This document shows, in pieces, positions 9,040 through 17,354 of a stretch of DNA of 64,000 nt. This DNA comes from Rhizohabitans arisaemae (lineage in GTDB: Bacteria > Actinomycetota > Actinomycetes > Streptosporangiales > Streptosporangiaceae), in the NCBI RefSeq assembly GCF_025996515.1, contig NZ_BLRH01000005.1, positions 48,598 to 112,597 on the forward strand, in the 5' to 3' direction. Position 1 is the first letter of the stretch; every line of letters begins with the position of its first letter. Both the position numbers and the translations under genes were made by a program. The notes under the pieces were generated by a model that did not search any database, had not been told where the DNA came from, and worked only from the letters and a program-made list of their open reading frames with translations.

Positions 9040-10191
9040 GTGCCTGACGTCGTCGTGATCGGATCGGGGGTCGTCGGCGCCGCCTGCGCGTACTACGCGG
9101 CCCGCGCCGGCCTCACCGTCACCGTCGTCGACCGGGGTCCGGTGGCCGGAGGCACCACCGGGGCGGGGGAGGGGAACATCCTCGTCTCGGACAAGGGACC
9201 CGGGGCCGAGCTCGACCTCGCCACGCTCTCCGCCCGGCTCTGGCGCGACCTGGCCGCCGAGGTCGCCGGCGGTGCGGAGCGGCCCTTCGGCGACCTCGTC
9301 GAGTACGAGCCCAAAGGCGGGCTCGTCGTCGCCGAGACGCCCGGGATCCTGAACGCCCTGACCGGCCTGGCCGACCGGCAGCGGGTCCACGGCGTCACCG
9401 CGGTCGCCGTACCCCCCGAAGACCTGCGCGCCTACGAGCCGCACCTGGCGGGCGGGCTCGCCGGGGGCGTGCACTACCCGCAGGACGCCCAGGTCCAGCC
9501 GATGCTCGCCGCCGCCCACCTGATCCGGCTGAGCGGGGCGCGGACGCGGACCGGGGCCGAGGTGACCGGCCTGCTCCGCGGGGCCGGGGGACGGGTGACC
9601 GGGGTCCGTACGGCGCGCGGCGACATCCCGGCCGGGGCCGTCGTCAACGCGGCCGGCACCTGGGCGGGCGAGATCGCCGCGTTCGCCGGACTCACCCTGC
9701 CCGTGCTGCCCCGCCGCGGCTTCATCCTGGTCACCGAGCCGGTGCCGCCGCTCATCCGGCACAAGGTCTACACGGCCGCCTACGTGGCCGGGGTTGCCAG
9801 CGACGACGCGGGGCTGGAGACGTCCGCGGTCGTCGAGGGCACCAAGGCCGGCACCGTGCTGATCGGCGCCAGCAGGGAGCGGGTCGGCTTCGACCGGACC
9901 GTCTCGCTCCCCGTGCTCGCCCGCCTCGCGGCCCAGGCGACGGCCCTCTTCCCGCGGCTCGCGGACGTCCGGGTCATCCGGACGTACTGCGGCTTCCGCC
10001 CGTACTGTCCGGATCATCTGCCCGTGATCGGGGCCGATCGGCGGACCCCCGGTCTGTTCCACGCCTGCGGGCACGAGGGCGCCGGGATCGGCCTCGCCCC
10101 CGCCACCGGCAGGCTGATCGCCGCCGCGATCGGCGGCGCGGAGCCCCCGGTCGACCCGGCCCCGTTCCTGCCCGGGAGGTTCGCCGCGTGA
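9040..10191 (+). CDS. FAD-dependent oxidoreductase, catalytic subunit of D-hydroxyproline dehydrogenase
   Basis: A 383-residue DAO/GlpO-fold flavoprotein. An N-terminal Rossmann motif VVVIGSGVVGAACAYYAA binds FAD, and the C-terminal GLFHACGHEGAGIGLAPATG closes the FAD site. It resembles the beta subunit of heterotrimeric D-hydroxyproline dehydrogenases (LhpB/HypO type) that oxidise cis-4-hydroxy-D-proline to 1-pyrroline-4-hydroxy-2-carboxylate. The next two genes encode the matching ferredoxin-like and second flavin subunits. The GTG at 9040 is chosen because GAGG lies 8 nt upstream; a GTG at 9010 would add ten unsupported residues. Its stop overlaps the next start in GTGA. Other amine substrates are possible, but the neighbours point to hydroxyproline. 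Confidence 0.82.
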   Translation: MPDVVVIGSGVVGAACAYYAARAGLTVTVVDRGPVAGGTTGAGEGNILVSDKGPGAELDLATLSARLWRDLAAEVAGGAERPFGDLVEYEPKGGLVVAETPGILNALTGLADRQRVHGVTAVAVPPEDLRAYEPHLAGGLAGGVHYPQDAQVQPMLAAAHLIRLSGARTRTGAEVTGLLRGAGGRVTGVRTARGDIPAGAVVNAAGTWAGEIAAFAGLTLPVLPRRGFILVTEPVPPLIRHKVYTAAYVAGVASDDAGLETSAVVEGTKAGTVLIGASRERVGFDRTVSLPVLARLAAQATALFPRLADVRVIRTYCGFRPYCPDHLPVIGADRRTPGLFHACGHEGAGIGLAPATGRLIAAAIGGAEPPVDPAPFLPGRFAA

Positions 10192-10466
10192 ATCCGCTGG
10201 AGCTGGTGGGCGCGAGCCCCGAGCCGCCCTTTGAGATCGTTTTCGCCGGGACGCCGGTGCCCGCGTACCCCGGGCAGAGCATCGCCGCCGCGCTGCAGGG
10301 CGCCGGCATCCGCGCGTGGCGGACCACCCGGGTACGGGCCCGGCCGCGCGGCCTGTTCTGCGGCATCGGGGTCTGCTTCGACTGCGTGGTCGTCGTCAAC
10401 GGCTCGGCCACCCTCCGGGCCTGCCTGACCGAGGCCCGCCCCGGAGACGAGGTGGAACCCGCGTGA
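10188..10466 (+). CDS. (2Fe-2S)-binding small subunit of hydroxyproline dehydrogenase
   Basis: A 92-residue protein with a 2Fe-2S ferredoxin-like fold. GLFCGIGVCFDC gives Cys58, Cys63 and Cys66, and the fourth ligand is Cys79 in LRACLTEA. Small proteins of this kind (LhpF type) carry electrons between the two flavoprotein subunits of hydroxyproline and opine dehydrogenases. It overlaps both neighbours by 4 nt (GTGA at each junction), strong evidence for a fixed complex stoichiometry. Confidence 0.87.
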   Translation: MNPLELVGASPEPPFEIVFAGTPVPAYPGQSIAAALQGAGIRAWRTTRVRARPRGLFCGIGVCFDCVVVVNGSATLRACLTEARPGDEVEPA

Positions 10467-11830
10467 GGCCGTACGATCTGGCGGTCGTGGGGGCCGGCCC
10501 CGCCGGGCTCGCCTGCGCCGTGGCCGCGGGCCGGGCCGGACTCCGGGTCGTCCTCGTCGACGGCGGGCCGCGGCTCGGCGGACAGTACTACCGCCACGCC
10601 CCGCCGTCCTACCGGGCCACCCGGCCCGGGGTGCTGCACCACGGGTGGCGGACGTTCGCGGCGCTCGCCGCCGCGCTGCCCGCGCTCGACGTCGACGTCC
10701 GGCTCCGGCACCGCGTCTGGGCCGCCGAGACCGCCCCGGACGGACTCCGGCTGCACTGCCTGGCGGGCGACCGCGAGGAGACCCCGGTGACGTTCCCCGC
10801 CGCCCGCCTCGTCGTCGCCACCGGGGCGCACGACCGGGTGCTCCCCTTCCCCGGCTGGGACCTGCCCGGGGTGCTCACCGCGGGGGGCGCGCAGGCGCTG
10901 CTCAAAGGCGAGCTCGTCCTCGCCGGGCGCAAGGTCGTGGTCGCCGGCACCGGGCCCTTCCTGCTCCCGGTCGCCGCCGGGCTCGCCGCCGCGGGCGCGC
11001 GGGTCCGCGGCGTCTTCGAGGCCGGCCGGACCGCCGGCCTCGCCGCCCACCCCGGCATCCTGCTCGCCCACCCCGGCAAGCTCGCCGAGGCGGCCGGGTA
11101 CGGGCTGACGCTCGCCGCCCACCGGGTGCCCTACCGGGGCCGGCACGCCGTCGTCGCCGCCCACGGCAACACCGCGCTCACCTCGGTCACCGTCGCCAAG
11201 GTCGACGCCGGCTGGGGCCCGATCCCCGGCACCGAGCGGATGGTGCCGTGCGACACCCTCGCCGTCGGATACGGGTTCACCCCCCAGCTGGAACTCGCGC
11301 TCCAGCTGGGCTGCGCCACCCGGACCGACGCGGACGGCGGCCACATCGTCGCGGTCGACGCCCGTCAGGCCACCGACGTGCCCGGCGTCTACGCGGCCGG
11401 GGAGTCCACCGGCGTCGGCGGTGCCCCGCTCGCCCTGGTCGAGGGCCGGATCGCCGGACTGGCCGCCGCCGGGCGGCCGGCGCCCGCCCGGCTCCTCCGC
11501 CTCCGGGCGCGGCTGCGGGAGTTCGCCCGCGCGCTGCACGCCGCCTACCCGGTGCGGGACGGCTGGCGGGGCTGGCTCCGCGACGACACCGTGGTCTGCC
11601 GGTGCGAGGAGGTGCCGTACGCGCGCCTGCGCGAGGCCCTCGCGCTCGGCGCCGCCGACGCCCGGTCGGTCAAACTCCTGGCCCGGCCGGGGATGGGGCC
11701 CTGCCAGGGGCGGATGTGCGGGTACGCCGTCGGCCGCCTCGCCGGTTCCCCCGAAGGACTCGGACACCGCCCGATCGCCCAGCCCATCCGACTCGCCGAC
11801 CTCGCCCGTTTCGAAGGAGACCCCACATGA
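10463..11830 (+). CDS. NAD(P)/FAD-dependent oxidoreductase, large subunit of hydroxyproline dehydrogenase
   Basis: A 455-residue pyridine-nucleotide-disulfide-type flavoprotein. The FAD motif LAVVGAGPAGLACAVAAG is at the N-terminus, VVVAGTGPFLLPVAAGLA around 155-175 is the second nucleotide fold, and GVYAAGEST precedes the C-terminal domain. The last 80 residues hold a BFD-like iron-sulfur module (VCRCEEV, then GMGPCQGRMC), as in the alpha subunits of opine oxidase and LhpE-type hydroxyproline dehydrogenase. The gene starts in a GTGA overlap with the ferredoxin-like gene and ends in an ATGA overlap with the deaminase gene. Its electron acceptor in the cell is not visible from sequence. Confidence 0.83.
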   Translation: MRPYDLAVVGAGPAGLACAVAAGRAGLRVVLVDGGPRLGGQYYRHAPPSYRATRPGVLHHGWRTFAALAAALPALDVDVRLRHRVWAAETAPDGLRLHCLAGDREETPVTFPAARLVVATGAHDRVLPFPGWDLPGVLTAGGAQALLKGELVLAGRKVVVAGTGPFLLPVAAGLAAAGARVRGVFEAGRTAGLAAHPGILLAHPGKLAEAAGYGLTLAAHRVPYRGRHAVVAAHGNTALTSVTVAKVDAGWGPIPGTERMVPCDTLAVGYGFTPQLELALQLGCATRTDADGGHIVAVDARQATDVPGVYAAGESTGVGGAPLALVEGRIAGLAAAGRPAPARLLRLRARLREFARALHAAYPVRDGWRGWLRDDTVVCRCEEVPYARLREALALGAADARSVKLLARPGMGPCQGRMCGYAVGRLAGSPEGLGHRPIAQPIRLADLARFEGDPT

Positions 11831-12732
11831 GCGCCGACCGCAAACCCTGGCACGGCGTCCTGACGGCCGTGGCGCTGCCGTTCCGGGACGACCTAGACGT
11901 CGACTGGGACGCCTACGCCGACCACCTGCGCCGGCAGGTCGAGCTCGGCTGCGACGGCGTCGTGTGCAACGGATCCCTCGGGGAGTACCAGACGTTGCGG
12001 CCCGCGGAGCGGGAGCGGGTCGTGCGGACCGCGGTGGAGGCCGTGGGCGGCGACCGGGTGATGGCCGGGGTCGCGGCCTACGGCGCGCGCGAGTCCCGGG
12101 ACTGGGCCGAGCGGGCGGCCGAGGCGGGCTGCGCGTCGGTGATGCTGCTCCCGCCGAACGCCTACCGCGCCGACGGGCGGGCCGTGCTCGCCCACTACGC
12201 CGAGGTGGCGCGGGCCGGGCTGCCCGTGGTGGCCTACAACAACCCCTACGACACCAAGGTCGACCTGACCCCGGCCCTGCTGGCCCGGCTGTTCGGGGCG
12301 GGGAGCGTCGTCGCGGTGAAGGAGTTCAGCGGGGACGTCCGGCGGGCCTACGAGATCGCCGAGCTCGCGCCCGGCCTGGACCTTTTGGCGGGCTCCGACG
12401 ACGTCGTGCTGGAACTCGTCCTCGCCGGCGCGGTCGGCTGGATCGCCGGGTACACCAACGCGCTGCCCGACGCGTGCGTCGCGCTCTACCGGGCCGTCGC
12501 CGCGGGGGACCTGGAGACGGCGCTGCCGCTCTACCGGACGCTGCACCCCCTGCTCCGCTGGGATTCCAAGACTGAGTTCGTCCAGGCGATCAAGCTTTCC
12601 ATGGACCTCGCCGGGGTACGGGGCGGGCCGTGCCGCCCGCCGCGGGTCCCGCTCACCCCCGAGCAGGATCGGTCGGTGACCGCCGCGACGGAGACGGCGC
12701 TCGCCCTGGGCCTCGGCGCGGTGAGCCGGTGA
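11827..12732 (+). CDS. dihydrodipicolinate synthase family, probable 1-pyrroline-4-hydroxy-2-carboxylate deaminase
   Basis: A 301-residue TIM-barrel aldolase of the DapA/NAL superfamily. The Schiff-base lysine is Lys165 in VVAVKEFSGD, the conserved tyrosine is Tyr137 in VAYNNPYDT, and GSLGEYQTL replaces the usual GTTGE loop. In hydroxyproline degradation this family removes ammonia and water from 1-pyrroline-4-hydroxy-2-carboxylate to give alpha-ketoglutarate semialdehyde. The assignment to that reaction rests on context: it lies between the dehydrogenase and the epimerase. Start and stop overlap neighbouring genes by 4 and 1 nt. Confidence 0.82.
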   Translation: MSADRKPWHGVLTAVALPFRDDLDVDWDAYADHLRRQVELGCDGVVCNGSLGEYQTLRPAERERVVRTAVEAVGGDRVMAGVAAYGARESRDWAERAAEAGCASVMLLPPNAYRADGRAVLAHYAEVARAGLPVVAYNNPYDTKVDLTPALLARLFGAGSVVAVKEFSGDVRRAYEIAELAPGLDLLAGSDDVVLELVLAGAVGWIAGYTNALPDACVALYRAVAAGDLETALPLYRTLHPLLRWDSKTEFVQAIKLSMDLAGVRGGPCRPPRVPLTPEQDRSVTAATETALALGLGAVSR

Positions 12733-13736
12733 TGGTGCGCACCCGGAACGTCTTCCACGCGGTCGACTCCCACACCGAGGGGATGCCCACCCGGGTGATC
12801 ACCGGCGGGGTCGGGCCGATCCCCGGGGCGACCATGGCCGAGCGCCGGGAGTACCTGATGGCCCACCTCGACGGCCTGCGCACCCTGCTGATGTACGAGC
12901 CGCGCGGGCACGCGTCCATGAGCGGCGCGATCCTCCAGCCGCCGACCCGGCCCGACGCCGACCACGGCGTGCTCTTCATCGAGGTCTCCGGCTGCCTGCC
13001 GATGTGCGGGCACGGCACGATCGGCGTGGCGACCGTCCTGGTGGAGACCGGGATGGTGCCGGTCGTGGAACCGGTCACCGAGGTCCGGCTGGACACCCCG
13101 GCCGGGCTTGTCGTCGCACGGGTCCGGGTGGAGAACGGCGCGGCCAAGGCCGTGACCATCCGCAACGTGCCGTCGTTCAGCGTGGTACGGGACGCCGTGG
13201 TGGAGGTGCCCGGCTTCGGGGAGGTTCGCTACGACCTCGCCTACGGCGGGAACTTCTACGCCATCCTCCCGCTGGAGCGGCTCGGCCTGCCGTTCGACCG
13301 GGCGGCCAAGCAGCCGATCCTGGCGGCCGGCCTGGCGATCATGGCGGCGATCGACGCGGCGGGGGAGCCGGTGCACCCGCTCGACCCCGGCATCCGGGGC
13401 TGCCGCCACGTGCAGCTCCTCGCCCCCGGCTCCACGGCGTCGCACTCCCGGCACGCGATGGCCATCCACCCCGGCTGGTTCGACCGGTCGCCCTGCGGCA
13501 CCGGGACCTCGGCCCGCCTGGCCCAGCTGCACGCCCGGGGCGAGCTGGCGGTCGGCGACGAACTGGTCAACGAGTCGTTCATCGGCACCTCCTTCACCGG
13601 CCGGATCGTCGAGGAGACCGAGGTGGCGGGGTGGCCCGCGGTGGTCCCCGAGATCACCGGGCGGGCCTGGATCACCGGGACCGCGCAGTACTTCCTCGAC
13701 CCGGAGGACCCCTTCCCCGCCGGGTTCCTCCTGTGA
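12732..13736 (+). CDS. 4-hydroxyproline 2-epimerase (proline racemase family)
   Basis: A 334-residue proline-racemase-fold enzyme. Both catalytic cysteines are present, Cys92 in MCGHGTIG and Cys255 in SPCGTGTSA. This marks a racemase/epimerase rather than the trans-3-hydroxyproline dehydratase branch, where the first cysteine is replaced. It is expected to convert trans-4-hydroxy-L-proline to cis-4-hydroxy-D-proline, the substrate of the dehydrogenase encoded upstream. The ATG overlaps the preceding stop by one base, and the stop overlaps the next start in GTGA. Confidence 0.9.
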   Translation: MVRTRNVFHAVDSHTEGMPTRVITGGVGPIPGATMAERREYLMAHLDGLRTLLMYEPRGHASMSGAILQPPTRPDADHGVLFIEVSGCLPMCGHGTIGVATVLVETGMVPVVEPVTEVRLDTPAGLVVARVRVENGAAKAVTIRNVPSFSVVRDAVVEVPGFGEVRYDLAYGGNFYAILPLERLGLPFDRAAKQPILAAGLAIMAAIDAAGEPVHPLDPGIRGCRHVQLLAPGSTASHSRHAMAIHPGWFDRSPCGTGTSARLAQLHARGELAVGDELVNESFIGTSFTGRIVEETEVAGWPAVVPEITGRAWITGTAQYFLDPEDPFPAGFLL

Positions 13737-14740
13737 CCGTGCCCGGCGGGCCGCGGTGGATCGATGCGGCGGCGCTCCGGCGGGCCGTCCCGACGGAACG
13801 GGCCGTGGCGGCGATCGGCGCGGCCCTCGCCGGAGGGCTCGACCCCGAGGACGGCCCCGATCGGACGGCCGTGCCCCTCCCCGCCGGAGAGTTCCTGATC
13901 ATGCCCGCCGCGGGTGCCGGGTACGCGGGGACGAAGGTGGCCACCGTCGCGCCCGGCAACCCCGCCCGGGGCCTCCCCCGGATCCAGGGCCTCTACCTGC
14001 TTTTCGACGCGGGGACGCTCACCCCGCTGGCGGTGCTGGACGGGGCCGCGCTCACCCTGCTGCGGACCGCGGCCGTGTCCGCGGTCGCCGTACGGCACCT
14101 GGCCCCGCCGGAGGCGTCCCGGCTCGTGGTGTTCGGGACCGGGCCGCAGGCGTGGGAACATCTGGCGGCGCTGCGGGCGGTACGTCCCCTCACCTCGGTG
14201 GGGGTCGTCGGCCGCGACCCCGACCGGACCCGGGGATTCGTCCGGCGCCTCGCCGGGGCCGGTCTGGAGGCGGAGGCCGTCGCGGCCGAGGCGGTCGCCG
14301 GGGCGGACCTGATCGTCTGCTGCACCACGGCGCGGGAGCCGCTCTTTCCCGGCCGGCTCGTCCCCGGCCACGCCGTCGTCGTCGCCGTCGGATCCCACGA
14401 GGCCGACGCCCGCGAGGTCGACGGCGACCTCGTCGCCCGCGCCACCGTGGTCGTGGAGGCGCGCTCCGCGGCGCTGCGGGAAGCGGGGGACGTGATGATC
14501 CCGCTGAAGGCGGGTACGATCGGGCCGGATCATCCGGTGGGTGATCTCGCCGAGCTCGTCCGGGGCTTTGTGAAGGTTCCTGCGAATCGACCCCGTCTGT
14601 TTAAGAGCGTGGGAATGGCCTGGGAGGACCTTGTCGTCGCCGCCGCGGCGCATGAGGCCCTGAGCGAGGAGGAGCAAGGGGATGGGGACACAGCACCGGC
14701 TCACCCTGCCCGCGGTGGGGGGCCGGCAGAGCCTGCGTGA
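13733..14740 (+). CDS. ornithine cyclodeaminase/mu-crystallin family protein, possible 1-pyrroline-2-carboxylate reductase
   Basis: A 335-residue protein of the OCD/mu-crystallin family with the NAD(P) site VVFGTGPQAWEHLAAL near 130-145 and substrate-side motifs LIMPAAGAGYAGTKVATV and AGTIGPDHPVGDLAEL. In hydroxyproline and proline operons this family usually reduces 1-pyrroline-2-carboxylate to L-proline. That would let the operon also handle trans-3-hydroxyproline or related imines, though no dehydratase gene is visible. The last 20 or so residues are an unusual Gly/Pro/Glu-rich tail produced by reading into the gntR gene, which overlaps it by 59 nt. Confidence 0.8.
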   Translation: MTVPGGPRWIDAAALRRAVPTERAVAAIGAALAGGLDPEDGPDRTAVPLPAGEFLIMPAAGAGYAGTKVATVAPGNPARGLPRIQGLYLLFDAGTLTPLAVLDGAALTLLRTAAVSAVAVRHLAPPEASRLVVFGTGPQAWEHLAALRAVRPLTSVGVVGRDPDRTRGFVRRLAGAGLEAEAVAAEAVAGADLIVCCTTAREPLFPGRLVPGHAVVVAVGSHEADAREVDGDLVARATVVVEARSAALREAGDVMIPLKAGTIGPDHPVGDLAELVRGFVKVPANRPRLFKSVGMAWEDLVVAAAAHEALSEEEQGDGDTAPAHPARGGGPAEPA

Positions 14741-15362
14741 GCAGGTGGCGCAGGCGCTCCGCTCGGCCTTGATCGCAGGCGAGATGCGCCCGGGGACGGT
14801 GTATTCGGCTCCGGTGCTCGCCGCCCAGTTCGGCGTCTCCCCGACACCGGTCCGCGAGGCCATGCTCGACCTCGCCAAGGAAGGCCTCGTCGAGGCGGTG
14901 CGGAACAAGGGCTTCCGGGTCACCGACCTGTCCGAACGGGATCTCGACGAGATCGCCGAGATCCGCGCCCTGATCGAGGTCCCGATCGTGGCCCGCCTCG
15001 CAGACCCGGCGCGGGCGGAGGAGTTCGCGGCGCTGCGTCCCGTCGCCGAGCGGATCGTCGCCGCGGCCGAGACGGGCGACCTGGTCGCCTACGTCGACGC
15101 CGATCTCGGCTTCCACCTGGGCCTGCTCGCCCTCGCGGGCAACCGGCACCTGGTCGAGGTGGTCCGCGACCTGCGCAGCCGCGCCCGCCTCTACGGCCTG
15201 GCCTCGCTCGTCGAGCGCGGCGCCCTCGCGCATTCGGCGGTCGAGCACCTGACCCTGCTCGACCTGCTCGCCGCCGGGGACCGGGCGGGTGTCGAACACC
15301 TGATGACCCGGCACATCCGGCACGTCCGCGGCATCTGGGCCGACCGTCCCGAGGACGACTGA
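14682..15362 (+). CDS. GntR-family (FCD) transcriptional regulator of the hydroxyproline operon
   Basis: A 226-residue regulator. A winged helix (about 15-80, with SPTPVREAMLDLAKEGLVE as recognition region) is followed by an all-helical FCD ligand domain. FCD residues that bind a metal and an organic acid are plausible in the ADLGFHLGLLALAGN region and in LMTRHIRHVRG. The ATG at 14682 is backed by a strong AGGAGG-type ribosome site, although it makes the gene start 59 nt inside the preceding gene. It probably represses the operon through the palindrome at 8994-9004 and is induced by a hydroxyproline pathway intermediate; both points are inference. Confidence 0.88.
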   Translation: MGTQHRLTLPAVGGRQSLREQVAQALRSALIAGEMRPGTVYSAPVLAAQFGVSPTPVREAMLDLAKEGLVEAVRNKGFRVTDLSERDLDEIAEIRALIEVPIVARLADPARAEEFAALRPVAERIVAAAETGDLVAYVDADLGFHLGLLALAGNRHLVEVVRDLRSRARLYGLASLVERGALAHSAVEHLTLLDLLAAGDRAGVEHLMTRHIRHVRGIWADRPEDD

Positions 15363-15392
15363 CCCCGTTTCATCGCGTTTCCCGACTTTCCC

Positions 15393-15436
15393 GGGGGTAC
15401 GGCCGAAGGCCTTCTGCCTGGAGCGGCCCGTACCCC
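15393..15436 (+). terminator. hairpin downstream of hydroxyproline operon
   Basis: GGGGTACGGCC (within 15393-15404) can pair with GGCCCGTACCCC (15425-15436) with one bulged base. It follows the gntR stop by about 30 nt and would end the operon. There is no T-run, as is common in actinobacterial terminators. The remaining bases to 15744 hold no supported gene. Confidence 0.45.
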
Positions 15437-15744
15437 GGCTCCCGCGTGCCGATTCGCGGGTCAGGTCCGTCGGGTGCTCCTTCCCACCGGTGGACGGCCG
15501 ACGTCCCGGGCCCGGCGTAGCCCGTACCCTCCCTGGTCGTCCTTTCAGGCGGGTGTGGCCGAAGGTGTCCGTTCTGTACCCGGCTGTGAGTTCCGGTACC
15601 CGCGATCGGCCGACACGAGGGACGATCGGCGGTGTCGGGTGCCGTACGGGAGCCCGGTGAAGTCATGAGGGGCGGGTGTCATCCGGATCGGGGGGCCGGG
15701 CGGTATTTACCGGCAGAAGACACCTGAGGACGGAGACGGAGTAG

Positions 15745-16242
15745 ATGTCTGATGGATTCGCCCGGTACGTAACGGAGCGGCATGACCGGCTGTGCCGGAT
15801 GGCGTACCTGCTCACCCGGGACTGGGCGACCGCCGAGGACCTGGTGCAGACCGCGCTGGCGAAGGCGTGGGCGGCCTGGCGGCGGATCGAAGGGGATCCC
15901 GACCCGTACGTGTACCGCATCGTCGTGAACACCCACATCTCGTGGTCACGGCGGCTGTGGCGGCGGGAGGTCCCCACCGAAAGCCTCCCGGAGGCCGCGG
16001 GGATCCCCGACTTCGCGGGCCGGGTCGCCGAGCACGACGCGCTCTGGCAGGCGATCGGGACGCTCTCGGCCCGGCAGCGGGCGGTGATCGTCCTGCGCTA
16101 CTACGAGGACATGACCACCGAGCAGGTGGCGGCCGCGCTCGGCTGCTCCATCGGCACGGTGAAGACCCAGCTGAGCAGGGCACTGGCCCGGCTGCGGGTG
16201 GACGGCGAGATCAACATGATGAGACTGGGGGTCGCCCGATGA
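15745..16242 (+). CDS. SigE-family ECF RNA polymerase sigma factor
   Basis: A 165-residue ECF sigma factor. Region 2 spans about 1-70 (RMAYLLTRDWATAEDLVQTA, then the DNA-melting part ending in SRRLWRRE), and region 4 about 95-155 with the HTH MTTEQVAAALGCSIGTVKTQ. The short linker and sequence type match the SigE family of soluble actinobacterial ECF factors. ATG start at 15745. Its stop overlaps the next start in ATGA, so it is co-translated with a membrane protein that probably controls it. Target promoters are unknown; the CAAC/CGTC promoters at 46972 and 47907 are one candidate set, without proof. Confidence 0.92.
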   Translation: MSDGFARYVTERHDRLCRMAYLLTRDWATAEDLVQTALAKAWAAWRRIEGDPDPYVYRIVVNTHISWSRRLWRREVPTESLPEAAGIPDFAGRVAEHDALWQAIGTLSARQRAVIVLRYYEDMTTEQVAAALGCSIGTVKTQLSRALARLRVDGEINMMRLGVAR

Positions 16243-17354
16243 GCGATTACACCGAGAACGACCTGCGGGACGTCCTCGCCGACCGGGGCGAGGGCCGCAC
16301 ACCGGGGATTGTGCGGATCGACGAGATGGTACGGCGGGGGCGGAGCCTGCGCCGCCGCCGCCGGGCCGCGGGCGTGGGCGCCTTCGGCGGGCTCGTCGCC
16401 GCGGGGATCCTGCTCCTGCCGACGATCCTCGGCGGGACGGCCGGTACGGACCAGACGTCGTCCCGCTGGCTCGCCGTCCCGTCCAGCAGCCCCGGGTTGG
16501 CCCCACTGGAGCTTCCTGAGTTCATAAACCACAGCGAGGCCGGGAAACTCTCCCTGATCCACGATGAGCGTCACCCGTTCGTCGACGGAAAGACGATCAC
16601 CTACATTCCGAGGAGTGAGAACGCGCTCACGCTTATCAAATGCACCGATCCGAAGGCTTTGGTGATCACCCAGACGTGGGTGCCCTCCTGGCGTGAGTCG
16701 GAGTTGAACGACGACGGCGCGAAGAAACCGATCCCGGCCGCGACGGAAGAGCCGACGTCGGCGGCGACGGGATCGATCGATGCGGACTCGGGGGGAGTCC
16801 AGGGGTTGGTCAAGGGCGACGGACGTGCCAAGGGCCCGTCGACGTCGCTGATGCAGTGCGGCGACGCGGGAACCATGGTCCCGCGCTTCATGATGCCCAT
16901 CGGCCCGGACGGGGAGGGGGGCGTCAGGACGCCCACCGGCCCGGACGGGGAGGGGAAGGTCCGGACGGTGAAGGTCTGGGTCCTGCCCTCGGCGGTCGAC
17001 TTCAACGTTGGCCCGAACACCCCGGCGGACCCCTCCGATGCCCCGGGGGACCCCTCCGACGCTCCCGCGGGGAACACCGAGCCCCGGGACGCGGACTCGG
17101 CGACACCTCCTCCGAAGCCCGGCGTGATCGGCCGGTGGAGCGGCGGATCGGATGAGTCGTCGGGCACCGTCGCGGGCGGGATCGAGTCCACGGCGAAGGT
17201 GCAAGTGCTGGGTGAGACATTCGACTTCGATTTGAACGACCCGGAGAAGTCGGTTGCCGCGATCGTCGCGAAGCTGGGTGACGCCGCCAAGGCACCCGGC
17301 CAGGAATGGGTGATCGGGATCTACGACGTCCCGCAGCAGGAAAGCACCGGATGA
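16239..17354 (+). CDS. membrane-anchored protein, probable anti-sigma partner
   Basis: A 371-residue protein starting in an ATGA overlap with the sigma gene. Residues 1-40 are a cytosolic basic region (ENDLRDVLADRGE, RRGRSLRRRRR), 43-68 form one transmembrane helix, and the rest is extracellular. The outside part has two low-complexity tandem duplications: a GPDGEG(G/K)VRT unit twice near 225-245, and a DPSDAP unit twice near 265-280. Genes directly downstream of SigE-type factors commonly encode anti-sigma factors, but no zinc-binding HxxxCxxC motif is visible, so the role is inferred from position. No other family was recognised. Confidence 0.7.
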   Translation: MSDYTENDLRDVLADRGEGRTPGIVRIDEMVRRGRSLRRRRRAAGVGAFGGLVAAGILLLPTILGGTAGTDQTSSRWLAVPSSSPGLAPLELPEFINHSEAGKLSLIHDERHPFVDGKTITYIPRSENALTLIKCTDPKALVITQTWVPSWRESELNDDGAKKPIPAATEEPTSAATGSIDADSGGVQGLVKGDGRAKGPSTSLMQCGDAGTMVPRFMMPIGPDGEGGVRTPTGPDGEGKVRTVKVWVLPSAVDFNVGPNTPADPSDAPGDPSDAPAGNTEPRDADSATPPPKPGVIGRWSGGSDESSGTVAGGIESTAKVQVLGETFDFDLNDPEKSVAAIVAKLGDAAKAPGQEWVIGIYDVPQQESTG

